Part shown: piece by piece, positions 45,650-54,861 of the stretch
Position numbering within the stretch: the first letter of the stretch is position 1
Layout of the letters: each line of letters begins with the position of its first letter
The notes under the pieces: model-generated
Seen by the model: the letters and a program-made list of their open reading frames with translations, nothing else
What the model was told of the DNA's origin: nothing
Databases searched by the model: none
Assembly: GCF_002975205.1 (NCBI RefSeq)
Contig: NZ_PCOC01000001.1
Location: forward strand, 372,001-436,000
DNA from: Ochrobactrum vermis
Lineage (GTDB): Bacteria > Pseudomonadota > Alphaproteobacteria > Rhizobiales > Rhizobiaceae
Direction of reading: 5' to 3'
DNA: 64,000 bases
Translations under genes and position numbers: made by a program

Positions 45650-46171
45650 TTATTTCGTCAAAGCCGCGATGCGGTCGAGGGCTGCGCCGAAGCCTTTCAG
45701 CGAAATCTTGAAGGCGACCGGCTGGCTTGGGCTCAAGGCAGTGGTCGTGACGTTGATATTGGTACCAGCCTTGAGAGCTGCGACCTGCTTGGCTTCGAAG
45801 CTTACCGGTGCCAGGCAGCCCTGTGGCAAGCAGGTGGAGAAAGCGAGATTCGGTCCGGTGACTTCATCAATCTTGAGCGAAGCGCCCTTGGCGAGATCAA
45901 GGCCGAACGGCATCAGAATGACGCCTTCAACCTTGCCGCCGGCGACATTGTGCAATTCTGCGGTGAGGACGCGCTGACCGGTCTGCGTGCTGCTCTGGTC
46001 CTGTCGCATGACGCAGATGCTTGTTTCTTTCTGGCTTTGACAGGAAACGGTCCAGTCCTGGTAGGTCTCCTGAAGGGTGCTTGCTCCGCCGGGGAGGGGA
46101 GCCGCCAGCACTGGTGCTCCGGAAATGGCTGCGAGCGTGAATGCAAGACCGATTGCGCGATAGCTTTTCAT
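45650..46171 (-). CDS. Invasion-associated locus B (IalB) family protein
   Basis: A 173-residue exported protein with a Sec signal ([17 protein letters not shown]). The mature part has the IalB pattern: [43 protein letters not shown] and [14 protein letters not shown], with two likely disulfides. In Bartonella IalB aids erythrocyte invasion; in free-living Rhizobiales its role is unknown. ATG 46171 is chosen because the signal peptide begins there. Bases 46172-46393 are AT-rich and hold its promoter region. Confidence 0.85.
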   Translation of the reverse strand: MKSYRAIGLAFTLAAISGAPVLAAPLPGGASTLQETYQDWTVSCQSQKETSICVMRQDQSSTQTGQRVLTAELHNVAGGKVEGVILMPFGLDLAKGASLKIDEVTGPNLAFSTCLPQGCLAPVSFEAKQVAALKAGTNINVTTTALSPSQPVAFKISLKGFGAALDRIAALTK

Positions 46172-46393
46172 AAATAGATTCTCTCTGAAATGAATGAGTC
46201 CCAGAACCGTATACTCGGACACTATGTCCAGGAAAACATTATTGAGCATAAAATATTCGTGTATTCAACTATGATTTATCTTTTATATTTTACTTATATA
46301 AATATAGGTCAATATATTATTGGTTATTTGGTCCGCTTTTTCTTTGGGGCAAGGTTTTGCTTATAGCCCCTTTCCCTCACAATTTGGGAATTT

Positions 46394-46499
46394 TAGAGTG
46401 CGTTCTGATCTGATTGAATCAGACGGGCGCTTTAACTGTTTGTTTTAACGCGTATCTTGGTCCGAAAACTGTTTCACACTTTTCGGGATACGCTCTAAA
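46394..46499. repeat. Intergenic palindromic repeat, type A (inverted, diverged copy)
   Basis: On the minus strand it begins TTTAGAGCGTATCCCGAAAAG and shares GTGTGAAACAGTTTTCGG with copy 1, with several changes. Its hairpin half is worn down. Confidence 0.7.
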
Positions 46500-46543
46500 G
46501 TCGCCGGGTGACAAGTCGGTCCGTTGTGCCTGGAGGAGAAGAC

Positions 46544-47923
46544 GTGACGCTGCGTTATCAGATCGTTGCACTGGCGATTGTGCCGCTCATTGTGGCTATT
46601 TTGACGGTTACGGCCTTTATTACCTGGCAATCGGCAAATCTCGTTCAGAGCAGTATCGCGACTTTCGAGAAGAATATGCTGAAAGCCAAGGAGACCGAAC
46701 TCCTCAATCTCACCAATCTGGCGCTTTCTTCCATACAGCAGATTTACGACGAGGCTGGTCCCAACGATACCGCAGCCATGGAAAAGGTGCGGGAGATTCT
46801 GACTTCGCTCGACTACGGCCGCGATGGCTACTTCTTTGTCTATGACTATGACGGCAACAATGTCGTCCATCCGCGCCAAACCTTCCGGCCTGGCCACAAC
46901 TGGCTTGATCTCGTCGATCCCGACGGCGATCGCGTTATCGCCAACCTGATTGGCAAGGCGAAGGAAGGCGGAGGACTACATCAGTATAAATGGGAAAAGC
47001 CGTCGAGCGGCGAGATGGCCGACAAGCTCTCCTTCGCCGTTGGTCTGGATAAATGGAAGTGGATGCTTGGAACGGGCGTCTATCTTGATGATGTTTATGC
47101 ACAGACCGCAGCAGCCAATGCGGATTTCCGCGCCAATATCCGCACGACATTCCTGATCGTCAGCCTGATTGCCGTACCGGCTGTGATGCTCGTTTTCGCG
47201 ACCTGTATGCTGCTTAATCTGCGGGAACGGCGCATGGCCGATAACAAGCTAAAAGAACTGGCACAGCGCATCATCGATACGCAGGAAGAAGAAAGAGCGC
47301 GTCTGGCGCGTGAACTTCACGACGGTATTTCGCAAAATCTGGTCGGTGTTCGCTATGCCATTGACCTTGCAAGCCGTCAGGTGAGGATGGGCAGTGGGGG
47401 TGCACCTCTTGCGATCGAGAAAGCATCGGATGCACTCAACGGCGCAATCAAGGAGGTGCGGCGGCTTTCGCATGATCTGCGTCCACGCATTCTGGATGAC
47501 CTTGGTCTGACAGTCGCGCTCAAAGCCTTGTGTGCGCATTTTTCGGAACGAACCGGCATTGAAACGCAACTGGAAGCAAGCGGGCTGAATGAAACGTTGA
47601 AGCCGGAGGCAAGTACCGCGCTCTATCGGGTCGTGCAGGAAGCGCTCACCAATGTCGAGCGCCATTCTGGTGCAAGTCATGTGGGGATCCGACTTTGGGG
47701 CTCCAACGGTAAGGTTACAATGACGGTGGCCGATGACGGCAATGGTTTCACGGCACGTGACCTGAAGGATCAGTTGTCGGGGCTGGGCTTGCGCAATATG
47801 CAGGAACGGATGGCACATTTTGGCGGCGTGCTCTTGGTTGAAACCAGCGCAGATGGTACGCAGCTCACCGCGCGTTTGCCGAAATCGGCAACAGAAAGAA
47901 AGCGGGAACCGGAAGTCGCATGA
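46544..47923 (+). CDS. Cache-domain sensor histidine kinase (HisKA_3)
   Basis: A 459-residue membrane kinase. Helix 1 (residues 7-27), a periplasmic single Cache domain (about 35-195; DGYFFVYDYDGNNVVHP and KWKWMLGTGVYLDDV), helix 2 (about 202-224), a HisKA_3 dimer domain with H259 in ARELHDGISQNLVGVR, and a GHKL ATPase (VADDGNGFTARDL, LGLRNMQERM). The start is GTG 46544 with GGAGGAG seven bases upstream. It overlaps its regulator by four bases. Cache domains of this type sense small organic acids, which fits the TakP-like importer downstream. Confidence 0.87.
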   Translation: MTLRYQIVALAIVPLIVAILTVTAFITWQSANLVQSSIATFEKNMLKAKETELLNLTNLALSSIQQIYDEAGPNDTAAMEKVREILTSLDYGRDGYFFVYDYDGNNVVHPRQTFRPGHNWLDLVDPDGDRVIANLIGKAKEGGGLHQYKWEKPSSGEMADKLSFAVGLDKWKWMLGTGVYLDDVYAQTAAANADFRANIRTTFLIVSLIAVPAVMLVFATCMLLNLRERRMADNKLKELAQRIIDTQEEERARLARELHDGISQNLVGVRYAIDLASRQVRMGSGGAPLAIEKASDALNGAIKEVRRLSHDLRPRILDDLGLTVALKALCAHFSERTGIETQLEASGLNETLKPEASTALYRVVQEALTNVERHSGASHVGIRLWGSNGKVTMTVADDGNGFTARDLKDQLSGLGLRNMQERMAHFGGVLLVETSADGTQLTARLPKSATERKREPEVA

Positions 47924-48561
47924 CGAACGAATGCAAGATCCGCGTATTGCTCGTGGACAATCATCCGCTGGTGCTGGACGGTCTGCGGGCTGTGCTCGAA
48001 ACCTATGACGATATCGATATTGCAGGTGCGGCTTCCAATGCGCGGGCCGCGCTGGAACTGGCGCTGACCGTCAATCCCGATGTCGTGTTGATGGATATCA
48101 ATATGCCGCTTCTCAACGGTATCGACGCTATCGAACTGTTCAAGAAACAATTGCCGGGTATCCGCATTCTCATGCTTTCCATGCATGACAGCCGCGAATA
48201 TATCTCGACCTCGATCATGCGCGGCGCGTCGGGCTACGTGTTGAAGGACGTGTCCACGACTGAAATTGTTGCCGCCATTCATGCGGTGGCTTCAGGAGGC
48301 ACATACTTCTCATCCGGTGTTTCGGAAGCGTTGCTCGACAGCGGAGAAAAAAGGTCGGAAGGCCTGTCCGCCCGTGAAAATGACGTGCTGGTACTGGTGG
48401 CCGAAGGCGGCAGCAATCGCGAGATTGCAACAAGGCTCGGTATTTCGGAAGCAACCGTCGAAACCCACCGCAAGAACATCAAGAAGAAACTTGGAATCGC
48501 CAGCACGGCCGGTCTTACACGCCACGCTATCGAGAACCGGTTGCGCCTGTCTTCGCAGTAA
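47920..48561 (+). CDS. LuxR-type response regulator paired with the Cache kinase
   Basis: A 213-residue NarL-class regulator: receiver with D59 in DVVLMDINMP and a Lys in GYVLKD; helix-turn-helix at about 148-205 (LSARENDVLVLVAEGGSNREIATRLGISEATVETH). The four-base overlap with the kinase indicates one transcript. It is followed by a palindrome and the TRAP genes, its probable targets. Confidence 0.9.
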   Translation: MTNECKIRVLLVDNHPLVLDGLRAVLETYDDIDIAGAASNARAALELALTVNPDVVLMDINMPLLNGIDAIELFKKQLPGIRILMLSMHDSREYISTSIMRGASGYVLKDVSTTEIVAAIHAVASGGTYFSSGVSEALLDSGEKRSEGLSARENDVLVLVAEGGSNREIATRLGISEATVETHRKNIKKKLGIASTAGLTRHAIENRLRLSSQ

Positions 48562-48591
48562 CGGATATTCAGCCTCATCCCTGATGCGCCT

Positions 48592-48607
48592 TACCCACTA
48601 ATGGGTA
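48592..48607. promoter_or_regulatory. Palindrome between the two-component genes and the TRAP operon
   Basis: TACCCA-CTAA-TGGGTA has perfect six-base arms, 31 bases after the regulator stop and 103 bases before dctQ. It is a likely binding site for the LuxR-type regulator. Confidence 0.55.
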
Positions 48608-48710
48608 GGGCTTTGTTTCTTAGAACTTTCGTCCGCTTGCAGCATGGATTCGCCGGTCCTATCATTCGCTCCAAAACCGCTTGAGGAGGCGGAAAAGGAG
48701 GGGAGGAGCG

Positions 48711-49259
48711 ATGTCAGTCTTGCTGGCGTTGTCGCGCGCTATCGACGCGGCCAATAATTTCATCGGAAAATCCGTATCGTGGCTGATACTGGTGGCAGTG
48801 CTCATCAGCGCTATCAATGCGACCACGCGCAAGCTGTTCAATGTCAGTTCCAACGCCTGGCTGGAAGCGCAGTGGTATCTGTTCTCGGCGGTCTTTCTGA
48901 TCGCAGCCGGATATACACTGCTGCATAGCGAGCATGTGAAGGTCGACCTTCTCTACAGCCGCTACTCGCGACGAACCCAGCTTCTCGTCGAGATCTTCGG
49001 TACGATCTTTTTCCTCATGCCTTTTTGCCTCATCACGATCTATCTCTCGTGGCCCATCGTGGAAGCCAAGATTGCAAGTGGTGAAATTTCCAACAATACG
49101 GGCGGGCTCGTCTTGTGGCCGGTCTGGGTGCTGATCCCGATCGGCTTCACGCTGCTCGCATTGCAGGGCATTTCCGAACTCATCAAGCGCATTGCCATTC
49201 TGCAGGGGCGGATACCGGATACGGTTGCCGTAGAAGATGCAGAAGCACAGGCGCTTTGA
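48711..49259 (+). CDS. TRAP transporter small permease (DctQ type)
   Basis: A 182-residue protein with four membrane helices and the DctQ pattern NAWLEAQWYLFSAVFLIAAGYTL with VKVDLLYSRYSRRTQ. It forms the membrane part of the importer with DctM. ATG 48711 follows GGGGAGGAG. Confidence 0.9.
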   Translation: MSVLLALSRAIDAANNFIGKSVSWLILVAVLISAINATTRKLFNVSSNAWLEAQWYLFSAVFLIAAGYTLLHSEHVKVDLLYSRYSRRTQLLVEIFGTIFFLMPFCLITIYLSWPIVEAKIASGEISNNTGGLVLWPVWVLIPIGFTLLALQGISELIKRIAILQGRIPDTVAVEDAEAQAL

Positions 49260-49270
49260 GGGGAATGGAT

Positions 49271-50839
49271 ATGTTTGCTTTTATCGCGGAAAATCTCGCG
49301 CCGCTGATGTTTCTATCGCTGGTGGTCATATTGCTGCTCGGCTATCCGGTGGCTTTTGCACTGGCCTTTGTCGGTTTTGCCTTCGGCTTCGTCGGCATCG
49401 AAATGGGGCTTCTGCCTGTCAATCTGTTCGGAGCGATACCGGATCGCATCTTCGGGCAGATGTCGAACGAAACATTGCTTGCTATCCCGTTCTTCACCTT
49501 CATGGGGCTGATATTGGAGCGAAGCGGCATGGCGGAGGATCTGCTCGATACGATTGGGCAGCTTTTCGGCCCTGTGCGTGGCGGGCTGGCCTTTGCCGTT
49601 ATCGTCGTCGGCGCACTTCTGGCGGCGACCACCGGCGTCGTTGCCGCTTCCGTTATTTCGATGGGTTTGATTTCGCTCCCGATCATGCTGCGCTACGGCT
49701 ATGATCGGAAAGTGGCCAGCGGCACGATTGCCGCCTCCGGCACGCTGGCGCAGATCATTCCGCCAAGCCTCGTTCTGATCGTTCTTGCCGATCAGCTCGG
49801 CCGTTCGGTCGGCGACATGTACAAGGGTGCACTGGTTCCCGGCCTCCTGCTGGTTGGATTCTATTGCGCCTTCATAATCGGCATGGCGATCCTGCGACCG
49901 GAATCGGTGCCAGCATTGCCACCGCAAGCCCGCACACTGAAGGGCTGGAAGCTGCTGCAACGCGTTGTGATCTCGCTTGTGCCGCCGCTTGTGCTGATCT
50001 TCCTTGTTCTGGGTACGATATTCATCGGCCTTGCAACCCCGACGGAAGGCGGCGCGATGGGAGCGGTTGGCGCTCTGCTTCTCGCGATCATCAATCGCCG
50101 CCTCAATATGACGATCCTGACGTCGGCGCTTTATGCCACAGCGAAACTGTCGTCCTTCGTCATCTTCATTCTGCTCGGCGCACGCGTCTTCTCGCTCACC
50201 TTCTATGGCGTCAACGGCCACGTCTGGGTCGAACATCTGATGACGTCCATTCCTGGAGGCGAAGTCGGCTTTCTGATCGTTGCCAATCTTCTGGTGTTCT
50301 TTCTGGCCTTCTTCCTCGATTATTTTGAGCTGGCCTTCATCATCATCCCGCTTCTGGCGCCGGTGGCAGACAGCCTTGGCATTGATCTCATCTGGTTCGG
50401 GGTCATGCTGGCGGTCAACATGCAGACATCGTTCATGCATCCGCCATTCGGCTTTTCGCTCTTTTATCTGCGGTCGGTCGCTCCAGCCCGGCCTTACAAG
50501 GATAAGGTGACAGGCACGACCATCCAGCCGGTGACGTCGGGGCAAATCTATATGGGATCGATCCCGTTCCTTATGATCCAGCTTGTCATGGTCGGCATCA
50601 TCATCGCCTTCCCCGGCATCGTCACCCACTACAAGAGCGGTCACCCACAGGCAGATCCGGCTTCCATCCAGATCAATGTGCCGATGCCAGATGCCGGCGG
50701 CGGTAATCCGTTCGGCGCGACACCCGCACCTTTCGGGGCGCCTTCGCCTTCGAACGAGCCTCTGCCAGCGCCGTCCTTCGGTTCGCCGCAACCGAGCTTC
50801 GGACAGGACAAGGACCAACAGCAAAAACCTGCGCAATGA
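49271..50839 (+). CDS. TRAP transporter large permease (DctM type)
   Basis: A 522-residue membrane protein with about twelve helices that carries the substrate with Na+. Visible are IPDRIFGQMSNETLLAIPFFTFMGLILERSGMAEDLL, GASGTLAQIIPPSL-like ASGTLAQIIPPSLVLIVLADQ and LATPTEGGAMGAVGALLL, DctM hallmarks. The last 65 residues are hydrophilic and rich in Pro, Gly, Ser and Gln, longer than most DctM tails. ATG 49271 has AGGGGA six bases upstream; the ATG at 49265 touches it. Confidence 0.92.
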   Translation: MFAFIAENLAPLMFLSLVVILLLGYPVAFALAFVGFAFGFVGIEMGLLPVNLFGAIPDRIFGQMSNETLLAIPFFTFMGLILERSGMAEDLLDTIGQLFGPVRGGLAFAVIVVGALLAATTGVVAASVISMGLISLPIMLRYGYDRKVASGTIAASGTLAQIIPPSLVLIVLADQLGRSVGDMYKGALVPGLLLVGFYCAFIIGMAILRPESVPALPPQARTLKGWKLLQRVVISLVPPLVLIFLVLGTIFIGLATPTEGGAMGAVGALLLAIINRRLNMTILTSALYATAKLSSFVIFILLGARVFSLTFYGVNGHVWVEHLMTSIPGGEVGFLIVANLLVFFLAFFLDYFELAFIIIPLLAPVADSLGIDLIWFGVMLAVNMQTSFMHPPFGFSLFYLRSVAPARPYKDKVTGTTIQPVTSGQIYMGSIPFLMIQLVMVGIIIAFPGIVTHYKSGHPQADPASIQINVPMPDAGGGNPFGATPAPFGAPSPSNEPLPAPSFGSPQPSFGQDKDQQQKPAQ

Positions 50840-50899
50840 GGGGAAAAACGAGCATTGCGTAGGTCCTGATAAAACCAGAACAATCTTAGGAGGAGACAC

Positions 50900-52018
50900 A
50901 TGAAACAGGATTTGAACCGTCGCAGTTTTTTGACAAAGGGAGCCGCAATCGGCGCTGCCGCGGCGACAAGTGGAGCCGCTCTGGCGACACCGGCAATCGC
51001 GCAGGAGCTGCCGACGCTGCGCTGGCGTTTGACCTCGGGTTTTCCGAACAATCTTGATACCATCTATGGCGGCGCGGTCTTCATGGCTGATGCCGTGTCG
51101 AAGATGACTGGCGGCAAGTTTCAGATTCAGGTGTTCCAGGCTGGTGAAATCGTGCCGGGTCCGCAGGCCATCGATGCGGTTCAGGCCAATACGGTCGAAA
51201 TGGCGCATACATGCGGCTATTATTTCACCGGCAAGAACCCGGCCTTCGCCATCGGCACTGCCATTCCCTTCGGCATGAACACCCGCCTGCAGAACGCATG
51301 GCTCTATCATGGCGGTGGCAACGAACTTTATAATGCCTTCCTCGCCGATTACGGTATCGTCGGCATCGTCGGCGGCAATACGGCTGCCCAGATGGGCGGC
51401 TGGTATCGCAAGGAAATCAAGAGCCTTGAGGACCTGAAGGGCTTGAAAATGCGTATTGCGGGCGTTGCAGGCGAGGTCATGTCGCGTCTTGGCGTGGTCC
51501 CGCAGCAGCTTCCTGGCGGCGATATCTATCCGTCGCTGGAACGCGGCACGATCGATGCGGCAGAATGGGTCGGCCCCTATGACGACGAGAAGCTCGGCTT
51601 CTACCAGATTGCACCTTATTACTACTATCCAGCCTTCTGGGAAGGCGGGGCGTCGGTGCATTTCTTCATCAACAAGCAGCAATATGAAAGCCTGCCGGAA
51701 GCTTACAAGGTGGCGCTCAATACGGCGGCCGAGGCTGCTACCCAGAACATGATTTCGCTTTACGATGTGAAGAACACCGCTGCGATCCGGTCTCTGGTTT
51801 CCAAGGGCGTGAAGCTTCAGCCGCTACCGCGCGACGTTCTGGATGCTGCCTACAAGGTCGCTTTCGAACTTTATGCGGAATACAACGAGAAAAACCCAGC
51901 ATGGGCGAAAATCTATCCGAGCTGGAAGAAGTTTCGCGACGAGGGCTTCGAATGGTTTCGCGTGGCCGAATATACTTATGACAGCTACGTCTATGCGCAG
52001 CAGGCGGCGGGCAAATAA
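50900..52018 (+). CDS. TRAP substrate-binding protein, TakP-like (alpha-keto acid)
   Basis: A 372-residue periplasmic protein with a Tat signal (LNRRSFLTKGAAIGAAAA; cleavage near AIAQE). It resembles TakP of Rhodobacter sphaeroides, which binds pyruvate and other 2-oxo acids: RLTSGFPNNLDTIYGGA, QAGEIVPG, GNTAAQMGGWYRKEI with the carboxylate-binding Arg region, and EWVGPYDDEKLGFYQIAPYYYYP. It is the last gene of the TRAP unit. The match to TakP is from memory of that family, so the substrate is probable rather than certain. Confidence 0.88.
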   Translation: MKQDLNRRSFLTKGAAIGAAAATSGAALATPAIAQELPTLRWRLTSGFPNNLDTIYGGAVFMADAVSKMTGGKFQIQVFQAGEIVPGPQAIDAVQANTVEMAHTCGYYFTGKNPAFAIGTAIPFGMNTRLQNAWLYHGGGNELYNAFLADYGIVGIVGGNTAAQMGGWYRKEIKSLEDLKGLKMRIAGVAGEVMSRLGVVPQQLPGGDIYPSLERGTIDAAEWVGPYDDEKLGFYQIAPYYYYPAFWEGGASVHFFINKQQYESLPEAYKVALNTAAEAATQNMISLYDVKNTAAIRSLVSKGVKLQPLPRDVLDAAYKVAFELYAEYNEKNPAWAKIYPSWKKFRDEGFEWFRVAEYTYDSYVYAQQAAGK

Positions 52019-52052
52019 ACCCGCGAGCCACATAGCTGCGAGGCAATTTATG

Positions 52053-52084
52053 GAACGGGGCCAATTGGCCCCGTTTCTTTTTCC
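52053..52084 (+). terminator. Terminator of the TRAP operon
   Basis: ACGGGGCCA-att-TGGCCCCGTTTCTTTTTC, with a T-rich tail, 36 bases past the dctP stop. Confidence 0.88.
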
Positions 52085-52318
52085 ATTATCAGAAACAAAT
52101 AATTTTATACATACAAATTGCTAGTTCAAATACATTTAAAAATTATTCTTAGTTATATTTTTTTAGCTTTTAATTGTTACAAAGTAAAGATGTTTATAAT
52201 TAGTGCTATATTTAACACAAGGCACGGTGAACCATATTTAATTCTTAAAGTTGGAATTGATATACTTGATCTATCTATTCTATGAGGTCTCGTCTGAAAA
52301 TTTTCTGGAGGCAATGAA
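52085..52318 (+). promoter_or_regulatory. AT-rich upstream region of the porin gene
   Basis: These bases are very AT-rich compared with the rest of the window and contain many short T- and A-runs. No gene is seen. The porin promoter must lie here, and the composition would suit binding of a nucleoid protein. CTGGAGGCA just before the ATG is the ribosome site. Confidence 0.5.
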
Positions 52319-53458
52319 ATGAAGATCAAGAGCGTGTTGTTCGGCTCGGCTGCGGCACTGGTTGCAACCACAGGAGCATATGCTGCGGATGCCGTTGTGG
52401 CGCCCGAACCTGAATCTGTTGAGTATGTTCGCGTCTGCGACGCTTATGGTGCCGGATATTTCTACATTCCGGGCACCGAAACCTGCCTTCGTGTATCCGG
52501 TTATGTGCGTTATGACGCCGCTGGCGGCGACAATGTTTACGGTCGCGGTTTCGTCGATCGTGACGGTAGCGTGGATACGAACCGTAAATCCTGGGACAAC
52601 AAGGCTCGCTTTACGCTACGCCTTTCGACTGCTTCGGAAACCGAACTGGGCACTCTGAAGACCTTTGCCGAAACCCGTTATGATTGGGGTAATGGTATCG
52701 AGGGCTCTTCCGGTTCGCTGCGCTTTGCCTATATCCAGCTTGGCGGCCTGCGCGTCGGTCTCGATGAATCGGCCTTTGTCTCCTTCCCGGGCTATCTCGG
52801 CGACGTTATTAACGATGACGTGATCCTTGCCGGCGGTTATCGCACCGGCCTGATCAGCTATACGTTCACTGGCGGGAACGGCTTCTCGGCGATCCTGTCG
52901 CTGGAACAGGGCAACAACGACAATACCGATAGCAAATACGGCTATGACGGCGTCATCAAGGACTACATGCCGCATGTCGTTGGTGGCGTGAAGTATGAAG
53001 GCGGTTGGGGCAAGCTTGCAGCCGTTGCAGCATACGACGCGCGCAATGAAAAATGGGCCGGTAAGGTTCGCGCCGACGTGAACATTACGGACCGTTTCTC
53101 GGTCTGGGCGATGGGTGGCTACAAGTCCATGAAGGACCAGTACATTAACGCGACCAACGGCAATGGTGACGTGATCGGTCCGGTTCGCGCGATCAGCAGT
53201 TTCTATGGCACCTGGGGTGGCGATTGGGCTGTTTGGGGCGGCGCGGCATTCAAGGCGACCGACAAGGCCGTCATCAACGCTCAGCTTGCTTATGACGGAA
53301 CGAGCACGTTCGCAGCCACGGCCAATGTGGCCTATGAAATGGTTCCGGGCTTCACTGTCACGCCGGAAGTTTCTTACACCAAATGGAGCGACAGCAAGTC
53401 CTATCTTAACGGCAAGGATGCCGTTCAGGGTATGGTCCGCTTCCAGCGCTCGTTCTGA
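52319..53458 (+). CDS. Outer-membrane porin, Omp2/RopA family
   Basis: A 379-residue protein with a Sec signal ([17 protein letters not shown], cleaved before ADAV) and a 16-strand-type porin barrel. Alphaproteobacterial porin marks are [28 protein letters not shown] and the C-terminal MVRFQRSF ending in Phe for outer-membrane assembly. It resembles Brucella Omp2a/Omp2b. Only one copy is present here, unlike the paired Brucella locus. Confidence 0.92.
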   Translation: MKIKSVLFGSAAALVATTGAYAADAVVAPEPESVEYVRVCDAYGAGYFYIPGTETCLRVSGYVRYDAAGGDNVYGRGFVDRDGSVDTNRKSWDNKARFTLRLSTASETELGTLKTFAETRYDWGNGIEGSSGSLRFAYIQLGGLRVGLDESAFVSFPGYLGDVINDDVILAGGYRTGLISYTFTGGNGFSAILSLEQGNNDNTDSKYGYDGVIKDYMPHVVGGVKYEGGWGKLAAVAAYDARNEKWAGKVRADVNITDRFSVWAMGGYKSMKDQYINATNGNGDVIGPVRAISSFYGTWGGDWAVWGGAAFKATDKAVINAQLAYDGTSTFAATANVAYEMVPGFTVTPEVSYTKWSDSKSYLNGKDAVQGMVRFQRSF

Positions 53459-53743
53459 TGCTGATCCGGGAGGTCTCTACAGGTCTCCCATTCACGTCTG
53501 AAGAGTAATGCCAACTGTTCGTCTTGGGCGTTCAGGTTAATGTGTGTAGATGTATTAATTTTAATGCGTTTTAGTTTATTGGTACAATCTATTTGCAAGA
53601 ATATTATAGCGTGATGATAAACGAATATCGAAGCGTCGAATTTTTAATTTGAATTTCGATATGTCTGTACTATCTTGAAAGAACCATTCGATAGCGTAGA
53701 AGGACTGCGCTGTTTTCAAATCTGATCTCCAGTCGGAAGAATG
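53459..53743 (+). other. Long AT-rich region after the porin gene, possible sRNA or 3' UTR
   Basis: No protein gene is seen. The first terminator lies 285 bases past the porin stop, so either the porin mRNA has a long 3' end or a separate short RNA is made from this gap. Weak promoter-like TTGAAT occurs at 53649. Confidence 0.35.
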
Positions 53744-53775
53744 GTACGGCGAGCTTCGGCTCGCCGTTTTTATTT
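53744..53775 (+). terminator. Terminator downstream of the porin region
   Basis: ACGGCGAGC-ttcg-GCTCGCCGTTTTTATTTT. Confidence 0.88.
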
Positions 53776-53836
53776 TGGCAGTGCGTGATCTGGGTTCCTC
53801 GGCGCATTTCTCCAGATTCTGGAAAACTCCAGAAAC

Positions 53837-53869
53837 GAAAAAGGCCGGAATGATCCGGCCTTTTTCGTT
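53837..53869. terminator. Bidirectional terminator before the ureidoglycine gene
   Basis: GAAAAAGGCCGGA-atga-TCCGGCCTTTTTCG with T-runs on both strands; it can end the minus-strand allE transcript. Confidence 0.85.
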
Positions 53870-53915
53870 GTGTCGTGCATCCGAGAGTATGGGTTGATCC
53901 GAGCTCGGCGCCGCC

Positions 53916-54752
53916 CTATCGCGAAAGTTTCATATGGCGGTTGACGTCCTTATAGAGCAGATAGCGGAATTTGCCGGGACCGCCCGCATAGCAGGCCTGC
54001 GGACAGAAAGCGCGCAGCCACATAAAGTCACCGGCTTCCACTTCCACCCAATCCTGATTGAGCCGATAGACAGCCTTGCCTTCCAACACATAAAGCCCGT
54101 GCTCCATGACGTGGGTTTCGGCAAACGGAATGACGCCACCCGGTTCAAATGTGACAACGGTCACATGCATGTCATGGCGCAGATCGTTCGGGTCAACGAA
54201 GCGCGTCGTCGCCCAGGCACCGTTGGTATCCGGCATCGGGCTCGGAGCGATATTGTTTTCATTGAGGAAAAGCGGTTCCGGGACGTCTAGCCCGTCGACA
54301 TATTCATAAGCCTTGCGTACCCAGTGGAAGCGGGCCGTCGCAGTGCCATTGTTGCGGAGCGTCCAGCCGCTCTTCGGCGGCAGATAAGCATAGCCGCCTT
54401 CGGTCAGCGTGTGCGTCTTGCCTGCCACGGTGACGGCGATCTCGCCCTCGACCACGAACAGCACGCCTTGCGCGCCTTCATCCAGTTCGGCGCGCTCGCT
54501 GCCGCCGCCCGGCTGCACTTCCATGATGTATTGCGAGAAGGTCTCGGCAAAGCCCGAAAGGGGACGCGCGATCACCCAAAGCCGCGTCTTGTCCCAGAAC
54601 GGCAGGAAGCTCGTCACGATATCGCTGAACGTGCCCTTGGGGATCACCGCATAGGCTTCGGTGAACATGGCGCGGTCGGTGAGGAGCTGGTTTTGCGGCG
54701 GCAACCCGCCCGTTGGTGCGTAGTAAGTGCGATTGTTCTTGTCGTTGCCCAT
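53916..54752 (-). CDS. allE: (S)-ureidoglycine aminohydrolase
   Basis: A 278-residue double-cupin Mn enzyme that releases ammonia from ureidoglycine to give ureidoglycolate in allantoin breakdown. N-terminal segment YYAPTGGLPPQNQLLTDRAMFTEAYAVIPKG, first cupin about 55-130, second cupin about 190-265 with the metal motif ETHVMEHGLYVLEGKAVYRLN. ATG 54752 has AAGGGA eight bases upstream. It lies 109 bases after puuE-uraD on the same strand. Confidence 0.9.
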   Translation of the reverse strand: MGNDKNNRTYYAPTGGLPPQNQLLTDRAMFTEAYAVIPKGTFSDIVTSFLPFWDKTRLWVIARPLSGFAETFSQYIMEVQPGGGSERAELDEGAQGVLFVVEGEIAVTVAGKTHTLTEGGYAYLPPKSGWTLRNNGTATARFHWVRKAYEYVDGLDVPEPLFLNENNIAPSPMPDTNGAWATTRFVDPNDLRHDMHVTVVTFEPGGVIPFAETHVMEHGLYVLEGKAVYRLNQDWVEVEAGDFMWLRAFCPQACYAGGPGKFRYLLYKDVNRHMKLSR

Positions 54753-54861
54753 GGCGGGAATCCCTTATGTAAGAATCTGAGCATTCACAGCGAAGTACGG
54801 GACGGTCGTCGTGAAATGTAGAGAACGAAGCGCCCGGAAACGGACCGTCCGGGCGGCAGGA

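Noticed and set aside
49313..51682. 789-codon open frame on the minus strand
   Set aside because: It lies antisense to the dctM and dctP genes, whose families are clear. Its product is full of Asp, His, Gln and Arg, as expected from the mirror of GC-rich codons, and it has no domain.
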